From the NCBI RefSeq assembly GCF_003342675.1, contig NZ_CP031148.1:248001-312000 (forward strand): a stretch of 64,000 nucleotides of DNA, in the 5' to 3' direction. Every line of letters starts with the position of its first letter. Position 1 is the first letter of the stretch. The stretch comes from Haloplanus rubicundus. GTDB lineage: Archaea > Halobacteriota > Halobacteria > Halobacteriales > Haloferacaceae. A model generated the notes under the pieces. That model ran no database searches. It was not told where the DNA came from and saw only the letters and a list, made by a program, of their open reading frames with translations. A program made the position numbers and the translations under genes. Below, piece by piece: positions 16,732-25,032 of the stretch.

Positions 16732-18906
16732 CTACGCGTTCGCACTCCGGCTCCGCGACAGGTCACGCCGCCCGCCGAGTGTCACCACGAACAGCACGAC
16801 GAGTCCGATTCCGTAGGCGACCATCAGCGGAATCGTGACCATGAACATCGTCATCACGTCGGCCGGGGTGGCGACGGCGGCGAAGGCCATGATGCCGACG
16901 GTCACCTCGCGCCAGCGGTCCCGCATCGTCCGGTAGGAGACGCCCGCGGTGTTGAGCAGGAGCATGAGGACGGGCACGTCCGCGAGCAAGCCGATTCCGG
17001 CGGTGGTGAAGAAGATGAGCCAGAAGAAGTTGGTGATGCGGTAGGCGATGATCATGTTCGCCCGGACGCCGTCGGCGACGAGATAGGAGATGACCGTCGG
17101 CGCGACGGTGGTGTAGCCGAGGACGAAGCCGCCGAACAGGCCGACGACGAGGGCGGCGGCCCACCCGAAGATGACGTTGCGGTTGCCGCGGACGAACCCG
17201 CGTTCCCGGAGCGCCGGCCAGGCGTAGTACATGACGATGGGGAGGGTGACGAAGACGGCGATGAGCGTCGAGAACTTCACCTCGAAGATCAGCGCCTCCA
17301 TCGGGTGGAGGGCGACGACGTTGATGTCCTCGGGCGTCACCTGACTCGGGAGTTGGGAGAGGAACTGCTCGAAGACGCGGCCGATGCCGCCGGTGTAGAG
17401 CCACCCGAACGTCGACGCGAGGACGATACCGAAGACGGCGGCGATGCGGAACGCGCGCGAGGTGAGCGAGTCGAGGATGAAGGCGACGTCGGTGTAGTAG
17501 CCGCCGATGTCGTCCTCGTCGGTCTCGCCGTCGGTGAACTCGTCGAGGAAGGTGCCGCCGGCGCGACTCGCCCGGTCGCCGATCTCCTCGGTCGTCGACT
17601 GGGGGGCGTCGGCGCTGCCTTCCGCTTCCCGGACCGTCTCGGCCTCGTCGAACCGGTCGAGGATGGCGCGGGCCTTCTCCTTGTCGTCCGCGTCCATCGC
17701 GTCGCCGGCCATCGAGACGGCGTCGTCCTCGCTCAGGTCGGCGAAGGCCTCGGGCGGCGCGGCGCGAATCCCGGCGGCGTCGAGTTCGGCGAGGTCGATT
17801 TCGGTCGGATCGCCCACCTCGATGGGGTCGACCGCGGCGTCGAGTTCGGCGTAGACGTAGTACATGAACGCGACGACGCCCGCGAGGAGGGTGCCGACCG
17901 CGGTCCACAGCGCGAGGCCGGCGGTCCGGGAGAGCGGCAGGGTCGATCCGGGGGCGGCGAGGCGCCGACTGCTCCCCGCCCACGCCAAGGCGTCGTTGGC
18001 GAGGGGCAGGCCGCCGCGGGTGAAGAAGGCGTAGACGAGGAGGCCGCCGATCAGCCCAAACCCGAGGATGAAGTTCCAGTGGCCGGCGGCGGCGGCGCCG
18101 ACGCTGATTTGCTCGCTCCCCCGCTTGGCCGTGATCACGACCTTCGTGAGATAGAGGCTGAACCCGTAGAGCACGAGCATGGGGATGGCCCACATGATCT
18201 GCGTGAACGGGTCGGGCGGGGTAAAGAGGGCGCCGAAGGCGAACATGGCGACGACGGCGTACCGCCAGCGGTCGCGGAACGTCTCGTACTGAACGATTTC
18301 GGCGTAGGACAGGGCGCTCATCGCCAGCGGCAGTTGGGCCGCGAGGCCAAAGGAGAGGGTGAGCAGGAAGATGAACTGCGCCCAGAGGACGATGGAGTAG
18401 GTGGGGGTGAAGCCCGCCGAGAGGGCGTTGTTGGCGAGGAACGCGAACATCACGGGGAAGAAGACGAGATAGCCGTAGGCGAGGCCGGCGAGGAAGAGGC
18501 CGGCCGCGAGCAGGCCGCCGAGGGCGAGTTTCCACCGCGACACCGGTGACGAGGGCCACAACCCCCGCTCCTGAAGCGCGTCGCGGGAGAAGTAGAGGAA
18601 CACGGGGAGTCCGAGGATGATGCCCGCGACGAGGCCGATTTTCGCCTGCAGGAGGATCACGTCGAAGGGCGTCTGGGCGATGATCTGGAGTTCGCCCGAC
18701 GCCACCTCGTCCAGCCGCGACCGAGTGATCCCTTCGAGGAAGCCCCAGACGTACAGTCGGAGGGCGTAGAAGGAACCGATGAACCCGACGAGGAAGACGA
18801 TGAACACCTTCTGCAGATCCTTCTGGGCGGACCGGAGCATCGCGCCGGCAGTCTCACGGCCCGCGTCCAGCGTCTGCCGGGTGTCCTCATCGAGCGCGCT
18901 CGACAT
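16732..18906 (-). CDS. tatC2: Twin-arginine translocase TatCt (two fused TatC domains)
   Basis: Haloarchaeal Tat receptor with two TatC units in one 724-residue chain. Residues ~30-270 and ~475-710 each carry six hydrophobic segments. Between them is an extra segment pair (about 285-355) and a soluble acidic linker (about 365-470). TatC exports folded proteins with RR signal peptides, the dominant secretion route in these organisms; several window proteins (binding proteins, PQQ lipoprotein) carry such signals. It is divergently transcribed from tatCo, sharing a 108-base promoter region. The arrangement TatCt/TatCo is known from Haloferax and relatives. Confidence 0.92.
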   Translation of the reverse strand: MSSALDEDTRQTLDAGRETAGAMLRSAQKDLQKVFIVFLVGFIGSFYALRLYVWGFLEGITRSRLDEVASGELQIIAQTPFDVILLQAKIGLVAGIILGLPVFLYFSRDALQERGLWPSSPVSRWKLALGGLLAAGLFLAGLAYGYLVFFPVMFAFLANNALSAGFTPTYSIVLWAQFIFLLTLSFGLAAQLPLAMSALSYAEIVQYETFRDRWRYAVVAMFAFGALFTPPDPFTQIMWAIPMLVLYGFSLYLTKVVITAKRGSEQISVGAAAAGHWNFILGFGLIGGLLVYAFFTRGGLPLANDALAWAGSSRRLAAPGSTLPLSRTAGLALWTAVGTLLAGVVAFMYYVYAELDAAVDPIEVGDPTEIDLAELDAAGIRAAPPEAFADLSEDDAVSMAGDAMDADDKEKARAILDRFDEAETVREAEGSADAPQSTTEEIGDRASRAGGTFLDEFTDGETDEDDIGGYYTDVAFILDSLTSRAFRIAAVFGIVLASTFGWLYTGGIGRVFEQFLSQLPSQVTPEDINVVALHPMEALIFEVKFSTLIAVFVTLPIVMYYAWPALRERGFVRGNRNVIFGWAAALVVGLFGGFVLGYTTVAPTVISYLVADGVRANMIIAYRITNFFWLIFFTTAGIGLLADVPVLMLLLNTAGVSYRTMRDRWREVTVGIMAFAAVATPADVMTMFMVTIPLMVAYGIGLVVLFVVTLGGRRDLSRSRSANA

Positions 18907-19014
18907 GGCTTATCGAAACCGTCTCGCCGCTATCAATCTTTTCTCTCCATCGTCCGCGCCCGTCGCGACACGATGGAAAAAGGCCTATAACAGCACGGGG
19001 GATATGTCGGGTGA
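18907..19014. promoter_or_regulatory. Divergent promoter region tatCt / tatCo
   Basis: For tatCo, CCTATAAC at about 18984-18991 is 25-30 bases before ATG 19015. For tatCt, an AT-rich AAAAGATTGATAG on the minus strand (about 18933-18945) lies ~28 bases before its ATG at 18906. Confidence 0.5.
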
Positions 19015-20490
19015 ATGGCTGAGGAATCGGAGTCGGGACCACCGTCGGGTCCGACGGACGAGGAGCCGTCGGACTCGGAAGACCGTCGCCCGGAGGGGGA
19101 GAGCGACGCGGCCGGGGACGACGCCGGTGACGACAGCCAGTTCGACCCCGAGACGGACACGGTCTACTCGCCGGACGACGACGACGTTCCCGGCGGCTCC
19201 ATCGAGGACTATCTCGACGACGACGAGTCCGTCGTCGCGGCGGACGAACGGGCGCCGATGGGGGCGACGGGGACGGCCGACCCGTTCGACGAGGACGAAC
19301 GCCGCAGCGTCTCGGACGCCGTCGGTGCCCCCGTTTCCGACTCCGAACTCGAAGCGGACCCGGACCTCGAACTCGACCCGAGCGTCGTGGCGGCGGACGA
19401 CGACGAGGACGGAGCAACCGACGACGCCCCCCGAACCGGTCGGGAGATGCGCGACTCCACGGCACCGCGGCATCGACGGGTGGACGACGAGGAGGACACG
19501 GCAGACGACGAGTCGGTCGTCGACACCGACGCCGATTCGGAGTCGGTCGTGGAGGCGGACGACCAGTCGGTCGTGGAGGCGGACGACCAGTCGGTCGTGG
19601 AGACGGACGACCAGTCGGTCGTGGAGACCGACGCCGAATCGCCATCCGTCGACGACGCCGAGACGACCGCACCGTCGGTCGACGACGGGGAGACGGCGGC
19701 CGACCTCACGGCGGCCGACGACGACGCGGCCGACGCCATCGACGAGGGGTTGGTGGGGGAGGGACCGGCCACGGACGAGGAGATGCCGCTCGCGGCCCAC
19801 ATCGAGGAGATGGTGCGCCGGCTGGCGGTAGTGCTCGTCGTCGGGGGCATCGTCGCGCTCGCGGTGTTTCCGGTCGCCGACCAACTGATCAACTTCCTCT
19901 GGAACTCCCACATCCCCGGTGCGTCGACTATCGCGGACCGGCGGCCGCGGCTCTACGGCCCGCTCGAACTCGTCGTCACCGAACTCAAGGTGGCGGCGCT
20001 GGCCGGCTTCGTCGTCGGCCTCCCCATCGCCGTCTACGAGACGTATCTGTTCATGCGCCCCGGTCTCTTTCCCCGCGAACGCCGCTACTACCTCGCCGCC
20101 GTCCCGACCAGCCTCATTCTCGCGTTGATCGGCGTCGCCTTCGCCCACTTCGTCGTCCTCCCCGCCATCTTCGCGTACTTCACCGCCTACACCACGGGGA
20201 CGGCCGTCGTCGCGTTCGGCCTCAAGGAAACGTTCAGCCTCATTCTCGTCCTCATGGGCTACATGGCGCTCGTCTTTCAAATTCCGCTCTTCATTATGCT
20301 GGCGATCATGATGAACCTCACCACGCGGGTGTGGCTGGAAGACCGTCGCCTCCTGTTCTGGGGCGGCTTCCTCGGCGTCGCCTTCCTCATCAGCCCCGAT
20401 CCGACGGGGATGGCACCCATCATCGTCGCGGCGACGATGATCACCCTGTTCGAGGGGACGCTCGCGCTCCTGCGCTGGACCGGCAACTGA
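19015..20490 (+). CDS. tatC1: Twin-arginine translocase TatCo with long acidic N-terminal extension
   Basis: TatC receptor component. The TatC domain occupies residues ~257-490 with six membrane segments and the conserved start MPLAAHIEEMVRRL, plus FMRPGLFPRERRY and a C-terminal SPDPTGMAPI. Residues 1-256 are an unusually long, acidic, low-complexity cytoplasmic extension with Asp/Glu/Ser/Val repeats, including four near-perfect octad repeats (residues ~176-207). An ordinary TatC is ~250 residues, so half of this protein is extension. Divergent from tatCt, it completes the halophile Tat receptor pair. Confidence 0.9.
   Translation: MAEESESGPPSGPTDEEPSDSEDRRPEGESDAAGDDAGDDSQFDPETDTVYSPDDDDVPGGSIEDYLDDDESVVAADERAPMGATGTADPFDEDERRSVSDAVGAPVSDSELEADPDLELDPSVVAADDDEDGATDDAPRTGREMRDSTAPRHRRVDDEEDTADDESVVDTDADSESVVEADDQSVVEADDQSVVETDDQSVVETDAESPSVDDAETTAPSVDDGETAADLTAADDDAADAIDEGLVGEGPATDEEMPLAAHIEEMVRRLAVVLVVGGIVALAVFPVADQLINFLWNSHIPGASTIADRRPRLYGPLELVVTELKVAALAGFVVGLPIAVYETYLFMRPGLFPRERRYYLAAVPTSLILALIGVAFAHFVVLPAIFAYFTAYTTGTAVVAFGLKETFSLILVLMGYMALVFQIPLFIMLAIMMNLTTRVWLEDRRLLFWGGFLGVAFLISPDPTGMAPIIVAATMITLFEGTLALLRWTGN
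19540..19635 (+). repeat. Four tandem 24-base repeats inside tatCo
   Basis: Units begin at 19540, 19564, 19588 and 19612 and read (C/G)AGTCGGTCGTGGAG plus a variable end, encoding ESVVEADD, QSVVEADD, QSVVETDD and QSVVETDA. In-frame, so copy number can change without breaking the protein. Confidence 0.85.
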
Positions 20491-20584
20491 TCTCGGGTGA
20501 GAACGGTTGGCGAACGGAGCGGTCGGATGTCGTCCACTCTCCTTCCGAGCAACGCTCTTGTAGGCGACGGTGCTACGGCCCTCC

Positions 20585-21214
20585 ATGCCGACGGTCCTCC
20601 TCGCCAGACACGGCGAGACGACGTGGAACCGCGACGGGCGACTGCAGGGCTGGGCGCCGACGCCGCTGACAGACCGCGGGCACGAACAGGCGCGGGCGCT
20701 CGCCGCCGCCGTCGCGGCCGAGTACGACGTGGACCGGGTCGTCGCCTCGGACCTCCGACGCGCCAGACAGACGGCCTCCTACCTCGCCGACCACGTGGGT
20801 CGCGACCCGACCTTCGAGTCGGCGTGGCGCGAACGCGACTTCGGCCGATACCAGGGCCTCCCCCACGAGACGGTGTTCGAGGACCACGAGCGCCTGTCGC
20901 TCGCCCGCGCCGGCCGGGACGCGGTCGACGCCCGGCCGGAGAGCGGCGAGAGCCTCCGCGACGTGCGCGAACGCGTCCTCTCCGGCTGGGAGCGGGTCCT
21001 CGCCGAGAGCAGTGACGACGAGACGGTGGCAATCGTCGCTCACGGCGGCCCGCTCTATCTCCTCCTCGGCGCCGTCGACGACCGTGACATCGTCTCCGCG
21101 GTAGTGGAGGGCGAACAGCACAACTGCGCGCTGAACGAACTGCAGGTCGAAAACGGCGCGTCGCGGGTCGTCGCGGAGAACCGGACGGACTTCCTCGACG
21201 AAGCGCCGGCGTAG
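20585..21214 (+). CDS. Histidine phosphatase family protein (phosphoglycerate mutase-like)
   Basis: 209-residue enzyme of the branch-1 histidine phosphatase superfamily. RHGETTWNRDGRLQGW near residues 8-23 holds the phospho-accepting His, SDLRRARQTA the phosphate-binding Arg, ERDFG the acid/base Glu region, and VAHGGPL the second catalytic His. Substrate unknown (phosphosugar, phosphoglycerate or cobalamin/nucleotide phosphate are all possible). The start at 20585 (MPTVLLARHG) is preferred over the GTG at 20570. Single gene, converging with larE. Confidence 0.88.
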   Translation: MPTVLLARHGETTWNRDGRLQGWAPTPLTDRGHEQARALAAAVAAEYDVDRVVASDLRRARQTASYLADHVGRDPTFESAWRERDFGRYQGLPHETVFEDHERLSLARAGRDAVDARPESGESLRDVRERVLSGWERVLAESSDDETVAIVAHGGPLYLLLGAVDDRDIVSAVVEGEQHNCALNELQVENGASRVVAENRTDFLDEAPA

Positions 21215-21259
21215 CTCGTCGTCGCGGACACACCCCCGGCCCGAACCGACGGGGATCGA

Positions 21260-22123
21260 TCAGTCCTCGCGAACCGGATACTCCTGCTCCAGATCGGGAC
21301 CGGCGTCAGCCCCGTCGCCCTCGGGACTCACGCTCCCCGTCCGGTAGCCGTGCAGGTCGAGCGTGACGTGGTCGAAGCCGGCGTCGGTGAGGTGTTCGCG
21401 GGCCGCGCGGGCGAACTCGCGGTCGAGGGCGGCGTCGAGTTCGTCGGGCGCCACCTCGATGCGCGCGAGGCCGTCGTGGTCGCGGACGCGGAACTGCGAG
21501 AACCCCCACGTCCGCAGGAGGCGTTCGGCTTTCTCGACGCGCGTCAGCTTCTCCTCGGTCACCTCCAGGCCGGTCGGGATACGGGAGGAGAGACACGCCA
21601 TCGAGGGTTTGTCGGCGACCGAGAGGTCGTAGCGGTCGGCGGCCTCGCGCACCTCGGCTTTGCTCAGGTCGTGTGCCAGCAGCGGCGAGAACACTTCGAG
21701 TTCCTCGACGGCGCGCAGTCCGGGACGGTGGCCCTCGCCGGGGTCGGAAGCGTTCGTGCCGTCACAGACGGTCCCGATACCCCGGTCGCGGGCCACCTCG
21801 TACATCTTCCCCAGCCGCATCGTCCGACAGTGGTAACACCGCTCGCCGTCGTTTGCGACGAAGTCGGGGTTGTCGAGTTCGGAGAAGGTGACCGTCTCGT
21901 GTCGAATCCCGATTTCGTCGGCGACACGGCGGGCGTCGTCGAGTTCCGCGGCGGGGAGCGTCTCGCTCCGGGCCGTACACGCCACGGCGTCGTCGTCGAG
22001 GGCGTCGTGGGCGAGGGCGGCGACGACGGCCGAGTCGACGCCGCCGGAGAAGGCGACGACGACGCCGTCGCGGGCGGCCAAGTCGTCGCGGGCGGCGTCG
22101 AGTTTCGCGTCGAGGGCAGTCAT
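21260..22123 (-). CDS. larE: ATP-dependent sacrificial sulfur transferase LarE
   Basis: Enzyme of nickel-pincer nucleotide cofactor synthesis: it adenylates the pyridinium dicarboxylate made by LarB and donates sulfur. The PP-loop SGGVDSA is at 26-32; Cys177 in KPSMACLSSRIPTG matches the sacrificial cysteine. Extra cysteines at 96 and 99 (ERCYHC) could bind metal, but I cannot tell whether this is a sacrificial or cluster-using LarE. LarB is encoded 28 kb away in this window; LarC is not seen. The last ~25 residues are a variable acidic tail. Confidence 0.9.
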   Translation of the reverse strand: MTALDAKLDAARDDLAARDGVVVAFSGGVDSAVVAALAHDALDDDAVACTARSETLPAAELDDARRVADEIGIRHETVTFSELDNPDFVANDGERCYHCRTMRLGKMYEVARDRGIGTVCDGTNASDPGEGHRPGLRAVEELEVFSPLLAHDLSKAEVREAADRYDLSVADKPSMACLSSRIPTGLEVTEEKLTRVEKAERLLRTWGFSQFRVRDHDGLARIEVAPDELDAALDREFARAAREHLTDAGFDHVTLDLHGYRTGSVSPEGDGADAGPDLEQEYPVRED

Positions 22124-22225
22124 CGGCCCCGCCTACTGCGCCGACGGGCAAAAGCGCGTTGTCTGTGCGGCCGGGCGAGCGCACCGACCGGGGATTAATA
22201 TTCAACTTTCGTCTGTAGTGGTAAA

Positions 22226-22255
22226 GTTATTATACTATACTATTGAGTTAATAAC
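22226..22255. promoter_or_regulatory. znu promoter with overlapping inverted repeat (candidate metal operator)
   Basis: GTTATTA at 22226-22232 and TAATAAC at 22249-22255 form a perfect 7-base inverted repeat with a 16-base AT-rich centre. The left arm coincides with the TATA position (25-32 bases before ATG 22260) and the right arm with the expected start of transcription, the layout of a repressor site. The whole stretch is far more AT-rich than its surroundings. Confidence 0.5.
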
Positions 22256-22259
22256 CAAG

Positions 22260-23288
22260 ATGCACCTGACCAGACGGCGGTTGGTGACGGCGGCAGGAAC
22301 GGCCGGCATCGGCGGGTTCGCGGGGTGTCTCGGTGGTGGCGCCGCCGGGGAGGCGGCCGAGGCGTCGAGCGACGGTGCGGTCGCGCGGTCGTCGTTTTTC
22401 GTCTTCGGCGACCTCACCGCGCGAGTCGCGGGGGACACCGCGACCGCGGAGTTGCTCGTCCCGGTCGGTCAGCACGGTCACGGGTGGGAGCCCGGACCGC
22501 GGATTCGGGAGGAGATTCGCGGCGCGGACCTGTTCGTCCACGGGATGCCGGGGTTCCAGCCGTGGGTGGACGCCATCACTCGCGACCTCGCGGCCGACGG
22601 GGCGGACGTGACCACAGTCGACGCGAGCGCCGGGATCGACCTGCTCGCCACCGGGTCGGGACACGACCACGGGCACGAAGGGGCTCACGACGAGCACGCC
22701 GACGAGGAGACTCGCGACCACGCGAGCGAGGAAGCACACGACGACCACGGCGATGGGGCGGACCCGCACTTCTGGATGGACCCGCTCCGCGTGAAGGACG
22801 CGGTGGGGAACGTCCGACGGGGGTTGACCGCCGTCGACGAGGGGAACGCGGACGCGTACGCCGAGAACGCCGACACCGTCCGAGCCAGACTCGACGACCT
22901 CCACGACCGGATCGCGTCGGCGGTGGTCGACGGATCGACCGAGACGATTCTCGTCGCCGGACACAACGCCCACCGGTATCTTGCCGATCGCTACGGCCTC
23001 GACGTCGTCTCGCTGACCGACGCCTCGCCCGACGACCGGCCGACGGCACGCGACGTCGAGCGGGCGCGACGACTCGTCGACGACCGCGACCTGCGGTACG
23101 TCTGTGCGGACCCGCTGGAATCCCAGCGGGCCGCCGAGCAACTGGTCGCGGAGACCGGCGCCGAGGCAGTCCTCCCGCTGACGGCCATGCCCGGACTGAC
23201 CGACGAGTGGGACGCGAACGACTGGGGGTACGTCGACGTGATGGAGCGCGTGAACCTCCCGACGCTGGAGCGGGTGCTGGACGCGTGA
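22260..23288 (+). CDS. znuA: Zinc-type ABC transporter substrate-binding lipoprotein (ZnuA-like)
   Basis: Extracellular metal-binding lipoprotein of the cluster A-I family. The Tat signal TRRRLVTAAGTAGIGGFAGC ends at lipid-anchored Cys23. A His/Asp/Glu-rich loop (135-163) as in zinc ZnuA proteins precedes DPHFWMDP with His170; other likely ligands are the His of QHGHGWEPGP, the His in GHNAHRYLADRYGL and an acidic residue in DPLESQ. The loop argues for zinc over manganese. The start codon is set by the TATA box ~28 bases upstream. The stop overlaps the ATPase GTG start. An upstream in-frame extension runs antisense through larE and is rejected. Confidence 0.9.
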   Translation: MHLTRRRLVTAAGTAGIGGFAGCLGGGAAGEAAEASSDGAVARSSFFVFGDLTARVAGDTATAELLVPVGQHGHGWEPGPRIREEIRGADLFVHGMPGFQPWVDAITRDLAADGADVTTVDASAGIDLLATGSGHDHGHEGAHDEHADEETRDHASEEAHDDHGDGADPHFWMDPLRVKDAVGNVRRGLTAVDEGNADAYAENADTVRARLDDLHDRIASAVVDGSTETILVAGHNAHRYLADRYGLDVVSLTDASPDDRPTARDVERARRLVDDRDLRYVCADPLESQRAAEQLVAETGAEAVLPLTAMPGLTDEWDANDWGYVDVMERVNLPTLERVLDA

Positions 23289-24022
23289 CGGCCGTCGAAG
23301 CCCGCGGCGTCACGTTCGCGTACGGGGATCGGCCGGTCGTCGAGGGCGTCACACTCGACGTCGCCGAGGGCGCGTTTCTGGGGCTCGTCGGGCCGAACGG
23401 CTCCGGGAAGACGACGCTACTCGAACTCCTGATCGGCCTCCGGCGCCCCGATAGCGGATCGGTCACGCTGTTCGGCGAGCCCGCGCACCGCTTCGACGAC
23501 GGCGAGCGCATCGGCTACGTCCCCCAGAACGTGACGACCGCGAACGACGGCCTCCCGATCACCGTCGAGGAGGTCGTCCGGATGGGACGCTATCCACACC
23601 GGTGGATCGGTCGGTTCGACGGCGACGACCGCCGGGCGGTCCGGACGGCGTTGGACCGGGTGGGGATCACGGATCTCGCGGACCGGCGCGTCGGCCGCCT
23701 CTCCGGCGGCCAGCGCCAGCGCGTCTTCATCGCCCGGGCACTGGCGAGCGAGGCCGACCTGCTCGCGCTCGACGAGCCGACCGTCGGCGTCGACGCCGAG
23801 TCCCGTGAGGCGTTCTACGACCTCCTCCGCAACCTGAACGACGACGGCCTCACGATCGTCCTCGTCGAACACGACATCGGCGTCGTGACGACCCACGCCA
23901 CCGAGGTGGCCTGTCTCGACCGGACGCTGTTTTTCCACGGCGACCCCGACACGTTCGTCGAGACGGACGCACTCGCCGAGGCCTACGGCGGCTCACACGG
24001 CGTCGTCCACCACGATCACTGA
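23285..24022 (+). CDS. znuC: Metal ABC transporter ATP-binding protein (ZnuC-like)
   Basis: Cytoplasmic ATPase of the zinc importer, 245 residues. Walker A GPNGSGKTT, signature LSGGQRQRV, Walker B LLALDEP and the switch His in LVEHDI are all present. It starts with GTG at 23285 overlapping the znuA stop (GTGA) and runs into znuB with a one-base TGATG overlap, so all three subunits are coupled in translation. A long upstream in-frame extension is antisense-like low-complexity and is rejected. Confidence 0.92.
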   Translation: MTAVEARGVTFAYGDRPVVEGVTLDVAEGAFLGLVGPNGSGKTTLLELLIGLRRPDSGSVTLFGEPAHRFDDGERIGYVPQNVTTANDGLPITVEEVVRMGRYPHRWIGRFDGDDRRAVRTALDRVGITDLADRRVGRLSGGQRQRVFIARALASEADLLALDEPTVGVDAESREAFYDLLRNLNDDGLTIVLVEHDIGVVTTHATEVACLDRTLFFHGDPDTFVETDALAEAYGGSHGVVHHDH

Positions 24023-24960
24023 TGACGCCGATTCCGCCCACCGAGCCGGTGGTCCCGTTCGTCGCCGTCGTCGGACGGGTCTTCGAGGCGGTGCTCGACG
24101 GCTGGGGCGCCGGGCTGGACCTCCTGTCGGCGCTGACCGGGATCGAGATGCTCGCGTCCCCGTTCATGCAGCGGGCGTACTTCGCGGCCGTCTGTATCGC
24201 CTTCATCGGGCCGGTCGTCGGGAGTTTCCTCGTCCACCGGGAGATGGCGATGATCGGCGACACGCTCGCCCACTCCGCGTTCGCCGGCGTCGCCGCCGGC
24301 CTGTTCGTGAACGCCGCCTTCGCGGTGACGGTCCCGCCGCTGTTGACGGCGCTCGTCGTCGCCGCCGTCGCCGCGCTCCTCGTCCAGACGCTCGTCGACT
24401 ACGCCGGCACGTATCGCGACACCTCGCTCGCCATCGTCCTGACCGGGTCGTTCGCCGTCGGGAGCGTGCTCGTGACGGCGACGGACGGCGGCATCGCCGT
24501 CGGCATCGACGCCTACCTCTTCGGGTCGCTCGCGACGGTGTCCCGGGCGAACGCCGCGATCCTGTTGGCGTCGAGCGTCGTCGTCGGGGGCGTCGTCGCC
24601 GCGGCGTATCGCCCGCTCCTCTACGTCACGTTCGACGCCGTGGGCGCCCGCGCCGCGGGCCTCGACGTCGAGCGCTACAACCGCGTCCTCGCCGTGCTGA
24701 CGGCAGTCGTCGTCGTCGCCGCCATGCAGATCATGGGCGTGATCCTCGTCGCCGCCATGCTGGTGATCCCGGTGGCGACGGCGACGGCGGTCACCGGATT
24801 CAAGCGCGCGCTCGTCGCGGCGGTCGCCGCGGGGCAGGTCGCGACCCTCGCCGGCGTCACCCTCTCGTATCTGTACGACGTGGCCGCCGGCGGCACCGTC
24901 GTCCTCGTGGCCATCGCCGGCTACGTCGCCGTGGCCGTCGCCGTCCGGGTTCGTCGGTGA
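24022..24960 (+). CDS. znuB: Metal ABC transporter permease (ZnuB-like, ABC-3 family)
   Basis: 312-residue membrane subunit with eight to nine hydrophobic segments. HREMAMIGDTLAHSAFAG is the conserved ABC-3 coupling motif, and the later AAMLVIPVATA segment is typical. It ends the znu operon; the next gene starts 72 bases on with its own upstream region. It works with ZnuA and ZnuC to import zinc (or manganese). Confidence 0.92.
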   Translation: MTPIPPTEPVVPFVAVVGRVFEAVLDGWGAGLDLLSALTGIEMLASPFMQRAYFAAVCIAFIGPVVGSFLVHREMAMIGDTLAHSAFAGVAAGLFVNAAFAVTVPPLLTALVVAAVAALLVQTLVDYAGTYRDTSLAIVLTGSFAVGSVLVTATDGGIAVGIDAYLFGSLATVSRANAAILLASSVVVGGVVAAAYRPLLYVTFDAVGARAAGLDVERYNRVLAVLTAVVVVAAMQIMGVILVAAMLVIPVATATAVTGFKRALVAAVAAGQVATLAGVTLSYLYDVAAGGTVVLVAIAGYVAVAVAVRVRR

Positions 24961-25032
24961 GCCGTCGGACGCCGCCGGTAGACGGCCCGCGACCCGCAAC
25001 GTTTTGCCGGATGGGGCGATACACTGCGCCGA

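Noticed and set aside
16732-18906. TatC gene duplicated by an assembly error or frameshift
   Set aside because: Two-domain TatCt is the normal haloarchaeal form; the frame is intact and the two halves differ.
19540-19635. CRISPR-like array in tatCo
   Set aside because: The repeats are 24 bases, contiguous, in frame and without spacers; they are coding tandem repeats.
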